Below the pieces are notes generated by a model. It searched no databases. It was given only the letters and a program-made list of their open reading frames with translations, and was not told where the DNA came from. A program made the position numbers and the translations under genes. Shown in pieces: positions 16,559 to 25,092 of a stretch of 64,000 nucleotides of DNA (position 1 is its first letter; the number at the start of each line of letters is the position of its first letter). The DNA is from Clostridia bacterium (GTDB lineage: Bacteria > Bacillota > Clostridia > Oscillospirales > CAG-272). The stretch spans positions 124,001 through 188,000 of the forward strand of contig JAFTUC010000029.1 of assembly GCA_017466445.1 (NCBI GenBank), written 5' to 3'.

Positions 16559-17378
16559 CAGTCAGGCATTTTACAATTCGGGTCTGAAGCACACCTATCA
16601 GGCACCCAAGTGGGTGTCCGAGATGGGACTCGACGCATACGAATATTCGGCGGGAAACGGTGTCACGGGCAGTCTTGAGACCTTTGCCAAGATAGGCGCA
16701 GAGGCAAAAAAGTACGGCATCGCGATGTCCTTCCACACGCCTTATTTCATTTCTCTTTCGGGTGCGGATCCCGAAAAGAGACTTAAAAGTCTTTCTTACA
16801 TCGGCCAGAGCCTCGACGCATCCGAGGCAATGGGGGCAGACATAATCGTCATACACATGGGAGGTGCGGGAAAGATCCCGAGAAGCGAGGGAATCGAGCT
16901 CTCCAAGGACACGATGTTCAAGGCGCTCGAAACCTTTCCCGACACCAAAGTTCGCTTCGGTCTTGAGACGATGGGCAAGCTCGGTCAGCTCGGAACGCTT
17001 GAGGAGGTGCTCGAGATCTGCAAACTTGATCCGAGAATGTGTCCCGTGGTCGACTTCGGTCATCTGAATGCGCGAAACATCGGAAATTATTTTGTTACAG
17101 CGGACGATTACAGAAGAGTCTTCGACGAGATAGGCAGAGTGCTCGGATACGAGTACGCAGACAGTTTGCACTGCCATTTTTCAAAAATAGAGTACACCGA
17201 AAAGGGAGAAAAAAAGCATTTGACGCTTGAGGACACCGTCTACGGTCCCGATTTTGAACCACTCATGGAGGCGCTTATAAAGGACGGATACTCGCCGAGA
17301 ATAATATGCGAGTCGGACGGAACGCAAGCTCTCGACGCTCTCGCAATGAAGAAATATTACGCATCACTCGGTGTCTGA
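16530..17378 (+). CDS. Endonuclease IV-like TIM-barrel protein
   Basis: 282 residues; AP-endonuclease family 2 / xylose-isomerase-like barrel. Metal-ligand motifs in order: SFHTPYF, IVIHMGG, LETMGK, VVDFGHLNA, SLHCHFSK and ICESDG. These match endonuclease IV (Nfo), which cuts abasic DNA. The start at 16530 lies inside yqeG and has GGAGG (16513-16517) before it. The N-terminus lacks the standard Nfo opening (GAHVS), so it may be a divergent deoxyribonuclease IV or a sugar isomerase relative. Confidence 0.7.
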   Translation: MSAQFGPSGNSQAFYNSGLKHTYQAPKWVSEMGLDAYEYSAGNGVTGSLETFAKIGAEAKKYGIAMSFHTPYFISLSGADPEKRLKSLSYIGQSLDASEAMGADIIVIHMGGAGKIPRSEGIELSKDTMFKALETFPDTKVRFGLETMGKLGQLGTLEEVLEICKLDPRMCPVVDFGHLNARNIGNYFVTADDYRRVFDEIGRVLGYEYADSLHCHFSKIEYTEKGEKKHLTLEDTVYGPDFEPLMEALIKDGYSPRIICESDGTQALDALAMKKYYASLGV

Positions 17379-17394
17379 TCGGCAGGTGAAAGAA

Positions 17395-18453
17395 ATGACC
17401 AAAAGAGAAAAGCTTATAGCCTCCCTTCCAAACGACGTGGATGCTTTAATAGTCACTCACGAAAAAAACCAACGGTATCTTACCGGGTTTGATTTTTCGG
17501 ACGGATACGTCATCGTGACCAGAGAAAGATCGGCTTGCTTTACCGATTTCAGATACATTGAGGCGGCGAGAGCCACGGTCGGTCCCGAATACGAGGTCAT
17601 AATGTTCAAAAGAGGCGATCTTTCCGAGCTTATGGTCTCCTTTCTTCGTGAAAATCACGTAGGAAAGGTAGGATTTGAGAGTATCACCCTTCCCTACGAT
17701 TCATTTTACACCTTATCGCGTCTTCTTCCCGGGTATGAGCTCAAGGCTCTCGGCGGTATTATAGAAAAGCTCAGGGTATTCAAGAGTCCCGACGAGGTAG
17801 AAAAGATCGTAAAAGCACAGCGGATAGCCGAAAAGGCATTCGATCACATACTCGGATATATCACACCCGATGTGACCGAGATCGACGTAGCCCTTGAACT
17901 CGAATTCTTTATGAGAAAAAACGGCGCCGACGGGATCGCGTTCAACACTATTGCGGTATCGGGAAGCGCTTCCTCGATGCCTCACGGAGTACCGAGAAAT
18001 ATAAAGCTCGAAAATGGGTTTCTCACTATGGACTACGGCGCTACGGTCGACGGATACTGCTCGGACATGACCAGGACCGTCGTTATAGGCAAGGCGGACA
18101 GTGATATGAAAAAGCTCTACTCTACCGTACTCAGAGCTCAGAAGGAATCGCTTGATGCTTACTGTGCGGGCATAAGCGGCTCCGATGCCGACAAGGTCGC
18201 TCGGGACATAATAAACTCCGCGGGATACGAGGGCTGCTTCGGTCACTCGCTCGGTCACGGGCTCGGTATGGACGTTCACGAATCTCCCAGAGTCGCAGGC
18301 GGCGATATTCTCGAGATCGGTCACGTCATCACCTGTGAGCCGGGTATATATATTGAAGGGAAATACGGCTGCCGTATCGAAGATATGGTCTATATTTCGG
18401 AAAACGGACCGATAAATCTTACAAGCTGCCCTAAAGAGCTCATAGAAATTTAA
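17395..18453 (+). CDS. M24 metallopeptidase (Xaa-Pro aminopeptidase/dipeptidase)
   Basis: 352 residues from the ATG at 17395, preceded by AGGTGA; an in-frame GTG at 17371 overlaps the previous gene. It has a creatinase-like N-terminal domain (1-120) and a pita-bread catalytic domain. Dinuclear-metal ligands are visible in [17 protein letters not shown] (two Asp), [16 protein letters not shown] (His), CEPGIY (Glu) and RIEDMVYI (Glu). It trims peptides with proline at the second position. It directly precedes efp, an arrangement found widely in Firmicutes and thought to link peptide turnover with polyproline translation. Confidence 0.9.
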   Translation: MTKREKLIASLPNDVDALIVTHEKNQRYLTGFDFSDGYVIVTRERSACFTDFRYIEAARATVGPEYEVIMFKRGDLSELMVSFLRENHVGKVGFESITLPYDSFYTLSRLLPGYELKALGGIIEKLRVFKSPDEVEKIVKAQRIAEKAFDHILGYITPDVTEIDVALELEFFMRKNGADGIAFNTIAVSGSASSMPHGVPRNIKLENGFLTMDYGATVDGYCSDMTRTVVIGKADSDMKKLYSTVLRAQKESLDAYCAGISGSDADKVARDIINSAGYEGCFGHSLGHGLGMDVHESPRVAGGDILEIGHVITCEPGIYIEGKYGCRIEDMVYISENGPINLTSCPKELIEI

Positions 18454-18491
18454 AAAAATACAAAATAATTCGCTTTTTTAGTCAAAAGGAC

Positions 18492-18520
18492 TTGAAATTA
18501 CAGCGCAAATGCTGTATAAT
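18492..18520 (+). promoter_or_regulatory. Sigma-A promoter for efp
   Basis: TTGAAA (18492-18497) and a perfect TATAAT (18515-18520), 17 bases apart. The spacer holds the inverted repeat ACAGC-GCAAAT-GCTGT (18500-18515). Confidence 0.72.
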
Positions 18521-18566
18521 AAACTGTATTTTAATATTAACTCAAGATATTTGGAGGTACTTTACA

Positions 18567-19124
18567 ATGGTAGTAGCCGGAGATTTTAAAAACGGTCTCA
18601 CTTTTGAAATGGAAGGAAAGGTAATGCAGGTAATCGAGTTCCAGCACGTTAAGCCCGGAAAAGGCGCGGCTTTCGTAAGAACCAAGCTTCGCAACGTAGT
18701 TACCGGTGCGGTTATCGAGACTTCCTTCAGCCCTACGGACAAGTTTGAAAACGCTTACGTCGAGAGAAAGGATATGCAGTATCTTTACAGCGACGGCGAG
18801 CTTTACTATTTCATGGATCTCGAGACCTTCGAGCAGATCCCGATCAACAGCGACATTCTTGACGACAACTTCAAGTTCGTTAAGGAAGAGATGATCTGCA
18901 AGGTAGCTTCCTACAAGGGCAACGTATTTGCAGTAGAAGCTCCTATGTTCGTTGAGCTTGAGGTAACCGACACCGAGCCCGGATTCGCAGGCAACACCGC
19001 TCAGGGTGCTCTTAAGCCCGCTACTCTCGAGACCGGCGCTCAGATCAAGGTTCCGCTCTTCATCAACATCGGTGACGTTCTCAAGATCGACACCAGAACC
19101 GGAGAATATCTCTCCAGAGCATAA
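18567..19124 (+). CDS. efp: Translation elongation factor P
   Basis: 185 residues, typical. EF-P binds between the P and E sites and relieves stalling at polyproline. The N-terminal KOW-like domain contains the tip loop [12 protein letters not shown] with the conserved, often modified, lysine. Two OB domains follow, ending in the signature [29 protein letters not shown] (18553-18558) fixes the start; the open frame runs further upstream only over the promoter. No lysine-modifying enzyme (EpmA or YmfI) is evident in the window. Confidence 0.97.
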   Translation: MVVAGDFKNGLTFEMEGKVMQVIEFQHVKPGKGAAFVRTKLRNVVTGAVIETSFSPTDKFENAYVERKDMQYLYSDGELYYFMDLETFEQIPINSDILDDNFKFVKEEMICKVASYKGNVFAVEAPMFVELEVTDTEPGFAGNTAQGALKPATLETGAQIKVPLFINIGDVLKIDTRTGEYLSRA

Positions 19125-19149
19125 TTATTACAGAAAAGAGGTAACTAAA

Positions 19150-19590
19150 ATGACCCTTACCGAAAAGACAGCTTACATCAAGGGACTTATGGAAGGTATT
19201 GATTTCAAGGCTGACACTCCCGAAAAGAAGATCCTTGCGGCAGTTATCGATCTGCTTGACGATCTTTCTATCGCAGTTTCCGAGGCAGAAGAGGACATCG
19301 AGTATCTCAACGATTACGTTGAGGAGCTTGACAGCGATCTCGGCGACGTTGAGCGCGACATCTATGAGTGCGACGATGACGACGACTGCGACTGCGACTG
19401 CGACTGCGATTGCTGCGATTGCGATTGCGACGACGATGACGAGGATTACTACGAGGCAGTTTGCCCCAAGTGCGGCGAGATAATCTATCTTGACAACGAT
19501 CTCATCGAGTGTGACGATATTCTCTGCCCCGAGTGCGGCGAGAAGCTCATCTGCGAGCTCGGCGAAGACGACGAGACCGACGGCGAGTAA
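19150..19590 (+). CDS. CD1247-type protein with Cys-Asp tract and zinc ribbon
   Basis: 146 residues. The N-terminus (MTLTEKTAYIKGLMEGIDF, then ILAAVIDLLDDLS) matches the CD1247 N-terminal domain of Clostridia, of unknown function. An acidic coiled stretch follows. Residues about 75-98 are almost only Asp and Cys, with the alternating core CDCDCDCDCCDCDCD. The C-terminus is a zinc ribbon with CPKCGE and CPECGE. The alternating tract should bind metal ions strongly. Ribosome site AGAGGT. It lies 25 bases behind efp and is closed by a terminator, so it is probably co-expressed with efp. Confidence 0.8.
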   Translation: MTLTEKTAYIKGLMEGIDFKADTPEKKILAAVIDLLDDLSIAVSEAEEDIEYLNDYVEELDSDLGDVERDIYECDDDDDCDCDCDCDCCDCDCDDDDEDYYEAVCPKCGEIIYLDNDLIECDDILCPECGEKLICELGEDDETDGE

Positions 19591-19608
19591 TAAAATCTTC
19601 AGACACGC

Positions 19609-19650
19609 AAAGCGCCCGCTTTCCGGACACGGACATCGGGCGCTTTAAAT
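19609..19650 (+). terminator. Terminator after the efp operon
   Basis: AAAGCGCCCG pairs with CGGGCGCTTT across an 18-base loop; it separates the efp unit from mtaB. Confidence 0.72.
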
Positions 19651-19675
19651 TAAACAAAAGAAGGAGGTTTCAGAC

Positions 19676-21001
19676 GTGAAAAAGATCCGTGCCGCTATCT
19701 ACACGCTCGGGTGCAAGGTCAACAGCTACGAAAGCAATGCTATTTCACAAAAGCTTCGCGAAAACGATATAGAGATCTGCTCTCAAAATGAAAAAGCTGA
19801 CATATGTATAATAAATACCTGCGCCGTGACCTCCGAGGCAGAGCGCAAATCCCGTCAGATCGTACGCAGAATGATCTCGTCAAACAGTGGAGCGTATGTC
19901 ATTGTCACGGGATGCTCGGCTCAGGCAGATGCCGAAAGGATGCTCTCACTTGAGGGAGTTTCGGCAGTTTGCGGAAACAGAGAAAAAATGAAGGCGGCAG
20001 AGCTCGCGATAGCGCATGCGGATTATCTGCGTGGGCGTACAGAAAAGTCAATCTCAAATGTGATCTGTGCCTGCGAGCTTGAGAATGCACCGTTTGAGCC
20101 TATGTCGATAAGATCGAGCGAGCGTACGCGCGCCGTGCTTAAAATCGAAGACGGTTGCGAAAGCAAATGCGCTTACTGCATAATCCCCTCTCTACGCGGA
20201 TCGATCCGCTCGAAAGCGCCTTCAGACGTTATAAAGGAAGCAACAGATCTTTCTCTTGGCGGATACAAGGAGATCGTTCTTACGGGAATCGAGGTGTCGG
20301 CGTACGGGAAGGATCTTTCTCGGCGCGACGGACTCATTTCTCTTATAGAGGAGCTCGGAAGGATCGACTCTATAAAACGCATAAGACTCGGATCTCTCGA
20401 TCCGTCGGCAATAAACGGGGACTTTATAAACAGGGCGTCTCTCGTCCCCTCGTTTGCGCCGCATTTCCATCTTTCGCTTCAAAGCGGATGCGACCGAACG
20501 CTCTTTTCCATGAAAAGACGCTACAACACGAAAACGGTAAAGGAAAAGATCGATCTGATAAGAGAAAAGATCGCGGGCGCGACCTTTACGTCAGACATAA
20601 TAGTAGGATTTCCGGGCGAGACCGACGAGGATTTTTCCCAAACGAAGGAATTTTTGAATTCGCTCGACCTGCTTTCCTTCCATATTTTTTCATACTCAAA
20701 GCGTCCGGGAACGCTTGCCGCCGAGATGCCCGATCAAATTCCCGAAAACGTAAAAGCCTCACGCGAGAAGGAGCTTGAAAAGCTAAGATGTGAGATGACA
20801 GACCGAGTGCTCGACAAATACATCGGAAAAGAGCTTGACGTTATGATCGAGGAATACAAAAAGGATCTCGGTGCCTTCGGTCACAGTATGGAATTTATAG
20901 AGGTGGCTATACCGAATGCTCCCGACGATCTGCACGGAGAGATCTGCAGGGTCATTTGCGAAAGGTCCGAAAACGGCACCGTATTCGCGAAAATACCGTA
21001 A
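19676..21001 (+). CDS. mtaB: tRNA t6A37 methylthiotransferase MtaB
   Basis: 441 residues from a GTG start with AAGGAGG 9 bases upstream. It is a radical-SAM enzyme that turns t6A37 into ms2t6A. The N-terminal UPF0004 domain carries cluster cysteines in TLGCKVNSYES, NTCAVTSEAERKSRQ and TGCSAQ. The radical-SAM cluster is CESKCAYCIIPSLRG, followed by a C-terminal TRAM domain. The TLGCKVN and CAVT signatures favour MtaB over MiaB or RimO. alr follows after 41 bases. Confidence 0.93.
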   Translation: MKKIRAAIYTLGCKVNSYESNAISQKLRENDIEICSQNEKADICIINTCAVTSEAERKSRQIVRRMISSNSGAYVIVTGCSAQADAERMLSLEGVSAVCGNREKMKAAELAIAHADYLRGRTEKSISNVICACELENAPFEPMSIRSSERTRAVLKIEDGCESKCAYCIIPSLRGSIRSKAPSDVIKEATDLSLGGYKEIVLTGIEVSAYGKDLSRRDGLISLIEELGRIDSIKRIRLGSLDPSAINGDFINRASLVPSFAPHFHLSLQSGCDRTLFSMKRRYNTKTVKEKIDLIREKIAGATFTSDIIVGFPGETDEDFSQTKEFLNSLDLLSFHIFSYSKRPGTLAAEMPDQIPENVKASREKELEKLRCEMTDRVLDKYIGKELDVMIEEYKKDLGAFGHSMEFIEVAIPNAPDDLHGEICRVICERSENGTVFAKIP

Positions 21002-21042
21002 TTTTGACAACAATCACTGTTTTTCGGAAAGGAAGCTCCGAT

Positions 21043-22200
21043 ATGAACAACATAAATAGTATAAATAACGAAAACAGCCGAGAGGATAAGTTTTTCCGCG
21101 GTGTTGCGGAGATAGATCTTTCGGCAATAAAGAGAAACGCTCTGTATCTTATATCGCTTATGCCCGAGGGAGCGCAGTCGGTAGCCGTTGTAAAAGCCGA
21201 CGCATACGGTCACGGCGCAAGAGAGGTCTGCAAAGCGCTTCATAAAACTGTCGACGCCTTTGCCGTCGCAACTCCCGAGGAAGCTCACGAGATACTTTCA
21301 GAGGTCGGGGAAAGCGATATATACATACTCGGCTACACAAGGCACGGAGAGTTTGCCTTTTGCGTACAAAGCGGCGTTATTCCTACGATATTCTCTTACG
21401 AGGATGCTCTTGCCTGCTCAAACATAGCCTCTCTTATCGGAAAAAGCATTCGCATAAGCATCAAGGTAGACACCGGAATGAATCGGATCGGCTTTGCTCC
21501 GAGCAAGGAAAGTGCTGACACGGTAGCGAGGATTGCTTCCCTTCCCGGAATAGAGATCTACTCTCTCTTTACTCATTTTGCCTGTGCTGACTTATCAAAC
21601 GAGGATGCGACCGTTATGCAGACCGGGCTTTTTAACAATTTCATCTCGCTTTGCAAAAGCAGAGGCGTATCCTTCAAAAGGATCCACTCCGCAAACAGCG
21701 CGGCAACGCTTACACACCGAGGAGTGGTGGGAAATCAGTATCGCCTCGGCATCTCTCTGTACGGATACTCTCCTTCGGCTGAGATCACACCGAATATCCC
21801 GCTCATACCCGCAATGTCCTTTAAAAGTCACGTTATCTTCAAAAAAACGATCAAAAAGGGAGAAAAGGTCGGATACGGACACACGTTCGAGGCTACAAGT
21901 GACACCGAGATCGCCACTATTCCCATCGGATACGCGGACGGATATCCCCGACTTTTATCAAACAAAGGCAGGATACTCATAAACGGACAAAGCGCCAAAG
22001 TAGTCGGACGGATATGCATGGACATGCTCATGGCAGACGTTACGGGAATGAACGTTTCGGTAGGCGACGAGGTCGTGCTCCTTGGAAAGAGCGGAGATCT
22101 GACCGTCAGTGCCGACGAAATAGCTTTCCTTTCCGACACCATCTCATACGAGATCCTTTGCGGCATCGGAAAGCGGATCCCGAGAAGGTATAAATATTAA
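21043..22200 (+). CDS. alr: Alanine racemase
   Basis: 385 residues from the ATG at 21043 (GGAAAGGAAG upstream); the frame is open further back into mtaB. It makes D-Ala for peptidoglycan. The PLP lysine is Lys51 in AVVKADAYGHG. Other family marks are KVDTGMNRIGF, HSANSAAT, the catalytic-Tyr region KVGYGHTF, and RICMDMLMADVT at the dimer active site. The C-terminal beta domain ends at GIGKRIPRRY. The extra N-terminal Asn-rich residues precede the usual start by about 18. Confidence 0.96.
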   Translation: MNNINSINNENSREDKFFRGVAEIDLSAIKRNALYLISLMPEGAQSVAVVKADAYGHGAREVCKALHKTVDAFAVATPEEAHEILSEVGESDIYILGYTRHGEFAFCVQSGVIPTIFSYEDALACSNIASLIGKSIRISIKVDTGMNRIGFAPSKESADTVARIASLPGIEIYSLFTHFACADLSNEDATVMQTGLFNNFISLCKSRGVSFKRIHSANSAATLTHRGVVGNQYRLGISLYGYSPSAEITPNIPLIPAMSFKSHVIFKKTIKKGEKVGYGHTFEATSDTEIATIPIGYADGYPRLLSNKGRILINGQSAKVVGRICMDMLMADVTGMNVSVGDEVVLLGKSGDLTVSADEIAFLSDTISYEILCGIGKRIPRRYKY

Positions 22201-22228
22201 GAAAAGTTCCTTTTATAGTCTTTTTTGC

Positions 22229-22257
22229 TTGACTTTTCTTTACGCATAGTTTATAAT
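22229..22257 (+). promoter_or_regulatory. Sigma-A promoter for the Gfo/Idh gene
   Basis: TTGACT (22229-22234) and TATAAT (22252-22257), 17-base spacer; the gene begins 40 bases later. Confidence 0.78.
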
Positions 22258-22297
22258 CATATTAACATATTAACGCTTTACAAAGTGAGGAGAAAAA

Positions 22298-23398
22298 ATG
22301 GCAGACAAACTTAAAATAGGAATCATAGGATGCGGAGGCATCGCAAACGGAAAGCATATGCCTTCTCTTGCAAAGCAGAATGACAAGGCTATAATGGTTG
22401 CCTTTTGTGATATTATCGAGCAGAGAGCTATCGACGCACGCGAAAAATTCGGAAGCGCTGACTGCAAGGTATATACCGATTACAGAGAGCTTCTCGCCGA
22501 TCCTACCATCGACGTGGTTCACGTTCTTACTCCCAACCGCTCGCACAGCGAGATCACCGTAGCAGCGCTTGAGGCAGGAAAGCACGTTATGTGCGAAAAG
22601 CCTATGGCTATAAACTCCATCGAGGCACAGAAGATGCTCGATGCGGCAAAGCGCACCGGCAAAAAGCTTACCATCGGATATCAGACCCGTAACCGTCAGG
22701 ATGCGGTATATCTCAAGAAGCTCGTTGAAGACGGTATGTTCGGCGACATCTACTACGCAAAGGCTACCGCACTTCGCCGCAGAGCCGTTCCCACGTGGGG
22801 AGTTTTCCTTAACGAGTACGAGCAGGGCGGCGGTCCGCTGATCGACATCGGAACTCACGCTCTCGACCTCACTCTCTATATGCTGGACAACTATAAGCCC
22901 AAGTACTGCGTAGGTACCACCTACAGAAAGCTTGCGGAAGGCGACACCGAGCTTCAGGGTAACGACTGGGGTCCATGGGATCCTGCGAAATACACGGTCG
23001 AGGATTCCGCCTTCGGATTCGTGGTAATGGAAAACGGCGCTACGATCAATCTTGAATCCTCGTGGGCTATCAATATGCTCGACACACGTGAGGCGATAAC
23101 CTCCTTCTGCGGCACCCTCGCAGGTGCTGATATGTGCGGTCCCGGAAATGCTCTCCGCATAAACGGCGTCAAGCACAATGCAAAGTACACCTTTAATCCC
23201 ACTCTCAGTGCGGCCGGTGCGGCATTCTACGAGGGAAAGGGCGCAGAGCTTCCCCAGGAGCGAGAGGCACGTCTCTGGCTCGAGGCTATAATAAACGACA
23301 CCGATCCTCTCGTTCTTCCCGAGCAGGCGTTCTGCGTAACGAGAATACTCGAGGGCATCTATACCTCCGCAAAGACCGGAGACATCTTCAGATTCTGA
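22298..23398 (+). CDS. Gfo/Idh/MocA-family oxidoreductase
   Basis: 366 residues. The N-terminal Rossmann domain begins IGIIGCGGIANGKHMPSL, and the family landmark CEKPMAIN (EKP) lies near residue 100; the C-terminal substrate domain includes GGGPLIDIGTHALDLTLYML. Members oxidise or epimerise sugars and inositols with NAD(P). Substrate unknown. It has its own promoter and is closed by a hairpin, so it is a single-gene unit. Codons are strongly biased to those of highly expressed neighbours such as efp and trpS. A second family member is at 56.3 kb. Confidence 0.88.
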   Translation: MADKLKIGIIGCGGIANGKHMPSLAKQNDKAIMVAFCDIIEQRAIDAREKFGSADCKVYTDYRELLADPTIDVVHVLTPNRSHSEITVAALEAGKHVMCEKPMAINSIEAQKMLDAAKRTGKKLTIGYQTRNRQDAVYLKKLVEDGMFGDIYYAKATALRRRAVPTWGVFLNEYEQGGGPLIDIGTHALDLTLYMLDNYKPKYCVGTTYRKLAEGDTELQGNDWGPWDPAKYTVEDSAFGFVVMENGATINLESSWAINMLDTREAITSFCGTLAGADMCGPGNALRINGVKHNAKYTFNPTLSAAGAAFYEGKGAELPQEREARLWLEAIINDTDPLVLPEQAFCVTRILEGIYTSAKTGDIFRF

Positions 23399-23426
23399 GA
23401 TATCTATATTTAAAATCTTCAAAGCT

Positions 23427-23450
23427 CAACACCGATTTTTTTCGGTGTTG
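23427..23450 (+). terminator. Terminator-like hairpin after the Gfo/Idh gene
   Basis: CAACACCGA and TCGGTGTTG pair exactly around a T-rich loop; the T-run after the stem is only GCTTT, so termination may be partial. Confidence 0.6.
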
Positions 23451-23492
23451 GCTTTACAGACCCTACGAAAAGGCTCGCAGGGTGTGTAAAGC
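23451..23492 (+). other. Long hairpin upstream of trpS
   Basis: A 17-base arm starting GCTTTACAGACCC pairs at 15 positions with the arm ending GTGTGTAAAGC around an 8-base loop. It abuts the preceding hairpin and ends 34 bases before the trpS ATG. There is no T-run after it and no T-box consensus (GGGTGGNACCGCG), so it may be an RNA processing or stability element or a leader structure. Confidence 0.6.
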
Positions 23493-23526
23493 TTAATAAG
23501 TCAAGTTACGAAAGGTCATATATATC

Positions 23527-24531
23527 ATGGAAACAAGCGAAAACAGGAAGGTTATATTTTCGGGTGTTCAGCCCAGCGGAAACCTTACCATCGGAAACTA
23601 TCTCGGTGCTATAAAAAACTGGGTCAGCCTCGCTGACGAGTACGACTGCATCTACTGCGCTGTCGATATGCACGCCATAACCGTACGTCAGGATCCCGCA
23701 GAGCTTCGCAGACGCACACGTGAGCTTCTCGCAATATACATCGCAGCAGGCATCGATCCCGAAAAATCCACACTCTTTGTTCAGTCGCACGTTGCGGCTC
23801 ACGCGGAGCTTGCTTGGATCCTCAGCTGCTATACTCAGTTCGGAGAGCTGTCCCGTATGACTCAGTTCAAGGACAAGTCTGTAAAGCACGCAGACAACAT
23901 AAACGCAGGACTCTTTACATATCCCGTTCTCATGGCGGCTGATATCCTCCTTTATCAGGCGGATCTCGTACCCGTAGGTCAGGATCAGAAACAGCATATC
24001 GAGCTCACCCGTGACATTGCTGAGCGCTTCAACGGCATCTACGGTGACGTATTTACCGTTCCGGAGGGATTCATTCCTCCGAGCGGCGCAAAGATAATGT
24101 CCCTTCAGGATCCCACAAAGAAGATGAGCAAGTCGGACACTAACGTCAACGCCTTCATCACTCTTATGGACAAAAAGGACGACATCGTAAGAAAGTTCAA
24201 GAGAGCGGTCACCGATTCCGACACCTGCGTTCGCTTTGCCGAGGGCAAGGACGGAATAAACAACCTTATGAACATCTATTCCTGCTTCACGGGAAGATCT
24301 CACGCCGAGATCGAAAGAGAGTTTGACGGTCGCGGATACGGCGACTTCAAGCTTGCGGTCGGTGAGGCGGTCGCTGACGGTCTCGCTCCGCTTCAGCAGC
24401 GCTACGAGCAGATCATTGCGGACAAGAGCTATCTCGATACGGTAATTAAAAACGGCGCTCAGGCGGCAGCTTACCGCGCAGAAAAGACCATCCGCAAGGT
24501 CGCTAAAAAAGTCGGATTTATCGCGAGATAA
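23527..24531 (+). CDS. trpS: Tryptophanyl-tRNA synthetase
   Basis: 334 residues, class Ic synthetase of standard length. The HIGH-equivalent is PSGNLTIGNYLGAIKNW and the KMSKS loop is intact in DPTKKMSKSD. DMHAITV and the GQDQKQHIELTRDIAERFN helix are also present. It charges tRNA-Trp. The ribosome site is CGAAAGG. No T-box leader is seen, although Firmicute trpS genes often have one; a large hairpin occupies that place instead. The DUF1294 gene starts 6 bases after its stop. Confidence 0.97.
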   Translation: METSENRKVIFSGVQPSGNLTIGNYLGAIKNWVSLADEYDCIYCAVDMHAITVRQDPAELRRRTRELLAIYIAAGIDPEKSTLFVQSHVAAHAELAWILSCYTQFGELSRMTQFKDKSVKHADNINAGLFTYPVLMAADILLYQADLVPVGQDQKQHIELTRDIAERFNGIYGDVFTVPEGFIPPSGAKIMSLQDPTKKMSKSDTNVNAFITLMDKKDDIVRKFKRAVTDSDTCVRFAEGKDGINNLMNIYSCFTGRSHAEIEREFDGRGYGDFKLAVGEAVADGLAPLQQRYEQIIADKSYLDTVIKNGAQAAAYRAEKTIRKVAKKVGFIAR

Positions 24532-24537
24532 GCTTTT

Positions 24538-24867
24538 ATGAACGAATTTCTCGAGGCGACCGTATCTATCGCCGAATTCTTCAAAAGCCATCCCGTATTA
24601 TTTTGGGGATTCACTATCCCGATGACCCTCCTTTCGTTCATCTTTTTCGCAATCGACAAAGTAAGAGCGATCGACGGCGTAAGAAGGATATCCGAGGCAA
24701 CTCTTCTTCTCTTTTGCTTCTGCGGAGGAGCTGTGGGAGGTCTTCTCGGTATGATACTGTGCAGGCACAAGATAAGAAAGCCGAAATTTTATCTCACGGT
24801 TCCCTTTCTTGCCACATTACAGATACTGTTCATCCTTTTTATGTACTTTAAGGAGCTTATCATCTGA
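24538..24867 (+). CDS. DUF1294 membrane protein
   Basis: 109 residues with three hydrophobic segments (about 18-38, 53-75 and 87-105). The family pattern FFAIDKVRAIDGVRRISEATLLLFCFCGGAVGGLLGMILCRHKIRKPKF is DUF1294, found as a small integral membrane protein in many bacteria. No function is known. It is placed 6 bases after trpS without a clear ribosome site of its own, so it is probably translated by coupling. A terminator follows. Confidence 0.88.
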   Translation: MNEFLEATVSIAEFFKSHPVLFWGFTIPMTLLSFIFFAIDKVRAIDGVRRISEATLLLFCFCGGAVGGLLGMILCRHKIRKPKFYLTVPFLATLQILFILFMYFKELII

Positions 24868-24888
24868 AATCCTTCATAAAAAAACAAG

Positions 24889-24917
24889 ACCCCACCGATA
24901 AGACTCGGTGGGGTTTA
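24889..24917. terminator. Terminator between DUF1294 gene and spoVM
   Basis: ACCCCACCGA pairs exactly with TCGGTGGGGT, loop 6 bases, with A-rich and T-rich flanks. It can serve both convergent units. Confidence 0.85.
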
Positions 24918-24925
24918 TATAGGTA

Positions 24926-25003
24926 TCATTTGCCCATTTTAAAAAGCTTTTTAAGAACAGGTCCCAAAAGCTTGGGGGCTTTCACAGTAACTATCTTAAG
25001 CAT
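24926..25003 (-). CDS. spoVM: SpoVM-like sporulation micropeptide
   Basis: A 25-residue frame, MLKIVTVKAPKLLGPVLKKL and then FKMGK, preceded by AAAGGA 9 bases before the ATG. It shares the pattern K..T.K.PK.LG with Bacillus SpoVM (MKFYTIKLPKFLGG...), a 26-residue amphipathic helix that marks the convex forespore membrane and anchors the coat base protein SpoIVA. The helix-breaking Pro corresponding to Pro9 is kept. It is the first gene downstream of rsgA on the same strand; in Bacillus spoVM also lies just downstream of rsgA (cpgA). A terminator closes the unit. Confidence 0.85.
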   Translation of the reverse strand: MLKIVTVKAPKLLGPVLKKLFKMGK

Positions 25004-25092
25004 CTACAAAAATCCTTTCGTCTTTATGCGCGTTTTGTAAAAAAACTTTACAAGCTCCGCAATGTCATATTATGCCGCAAGGCAAATCGGCG

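Noticed and set aside
22262..23422. 386-codon frame antisense to the Gfo/Idh gene
   Set aside because: It mirrors a clear oxidoreductase with its own promoter; the translation looks like low-complexity shadow sequence.
23451..23492. T-box riboswitch before trpS
   Set aside because: The T-box core sequence is absent and the spacing does not fit; only hairpins are seen.
23506..24591. 361-codon frame antisense to trpS
   Set aside because: A shadow of the codon-biased trpS gene.
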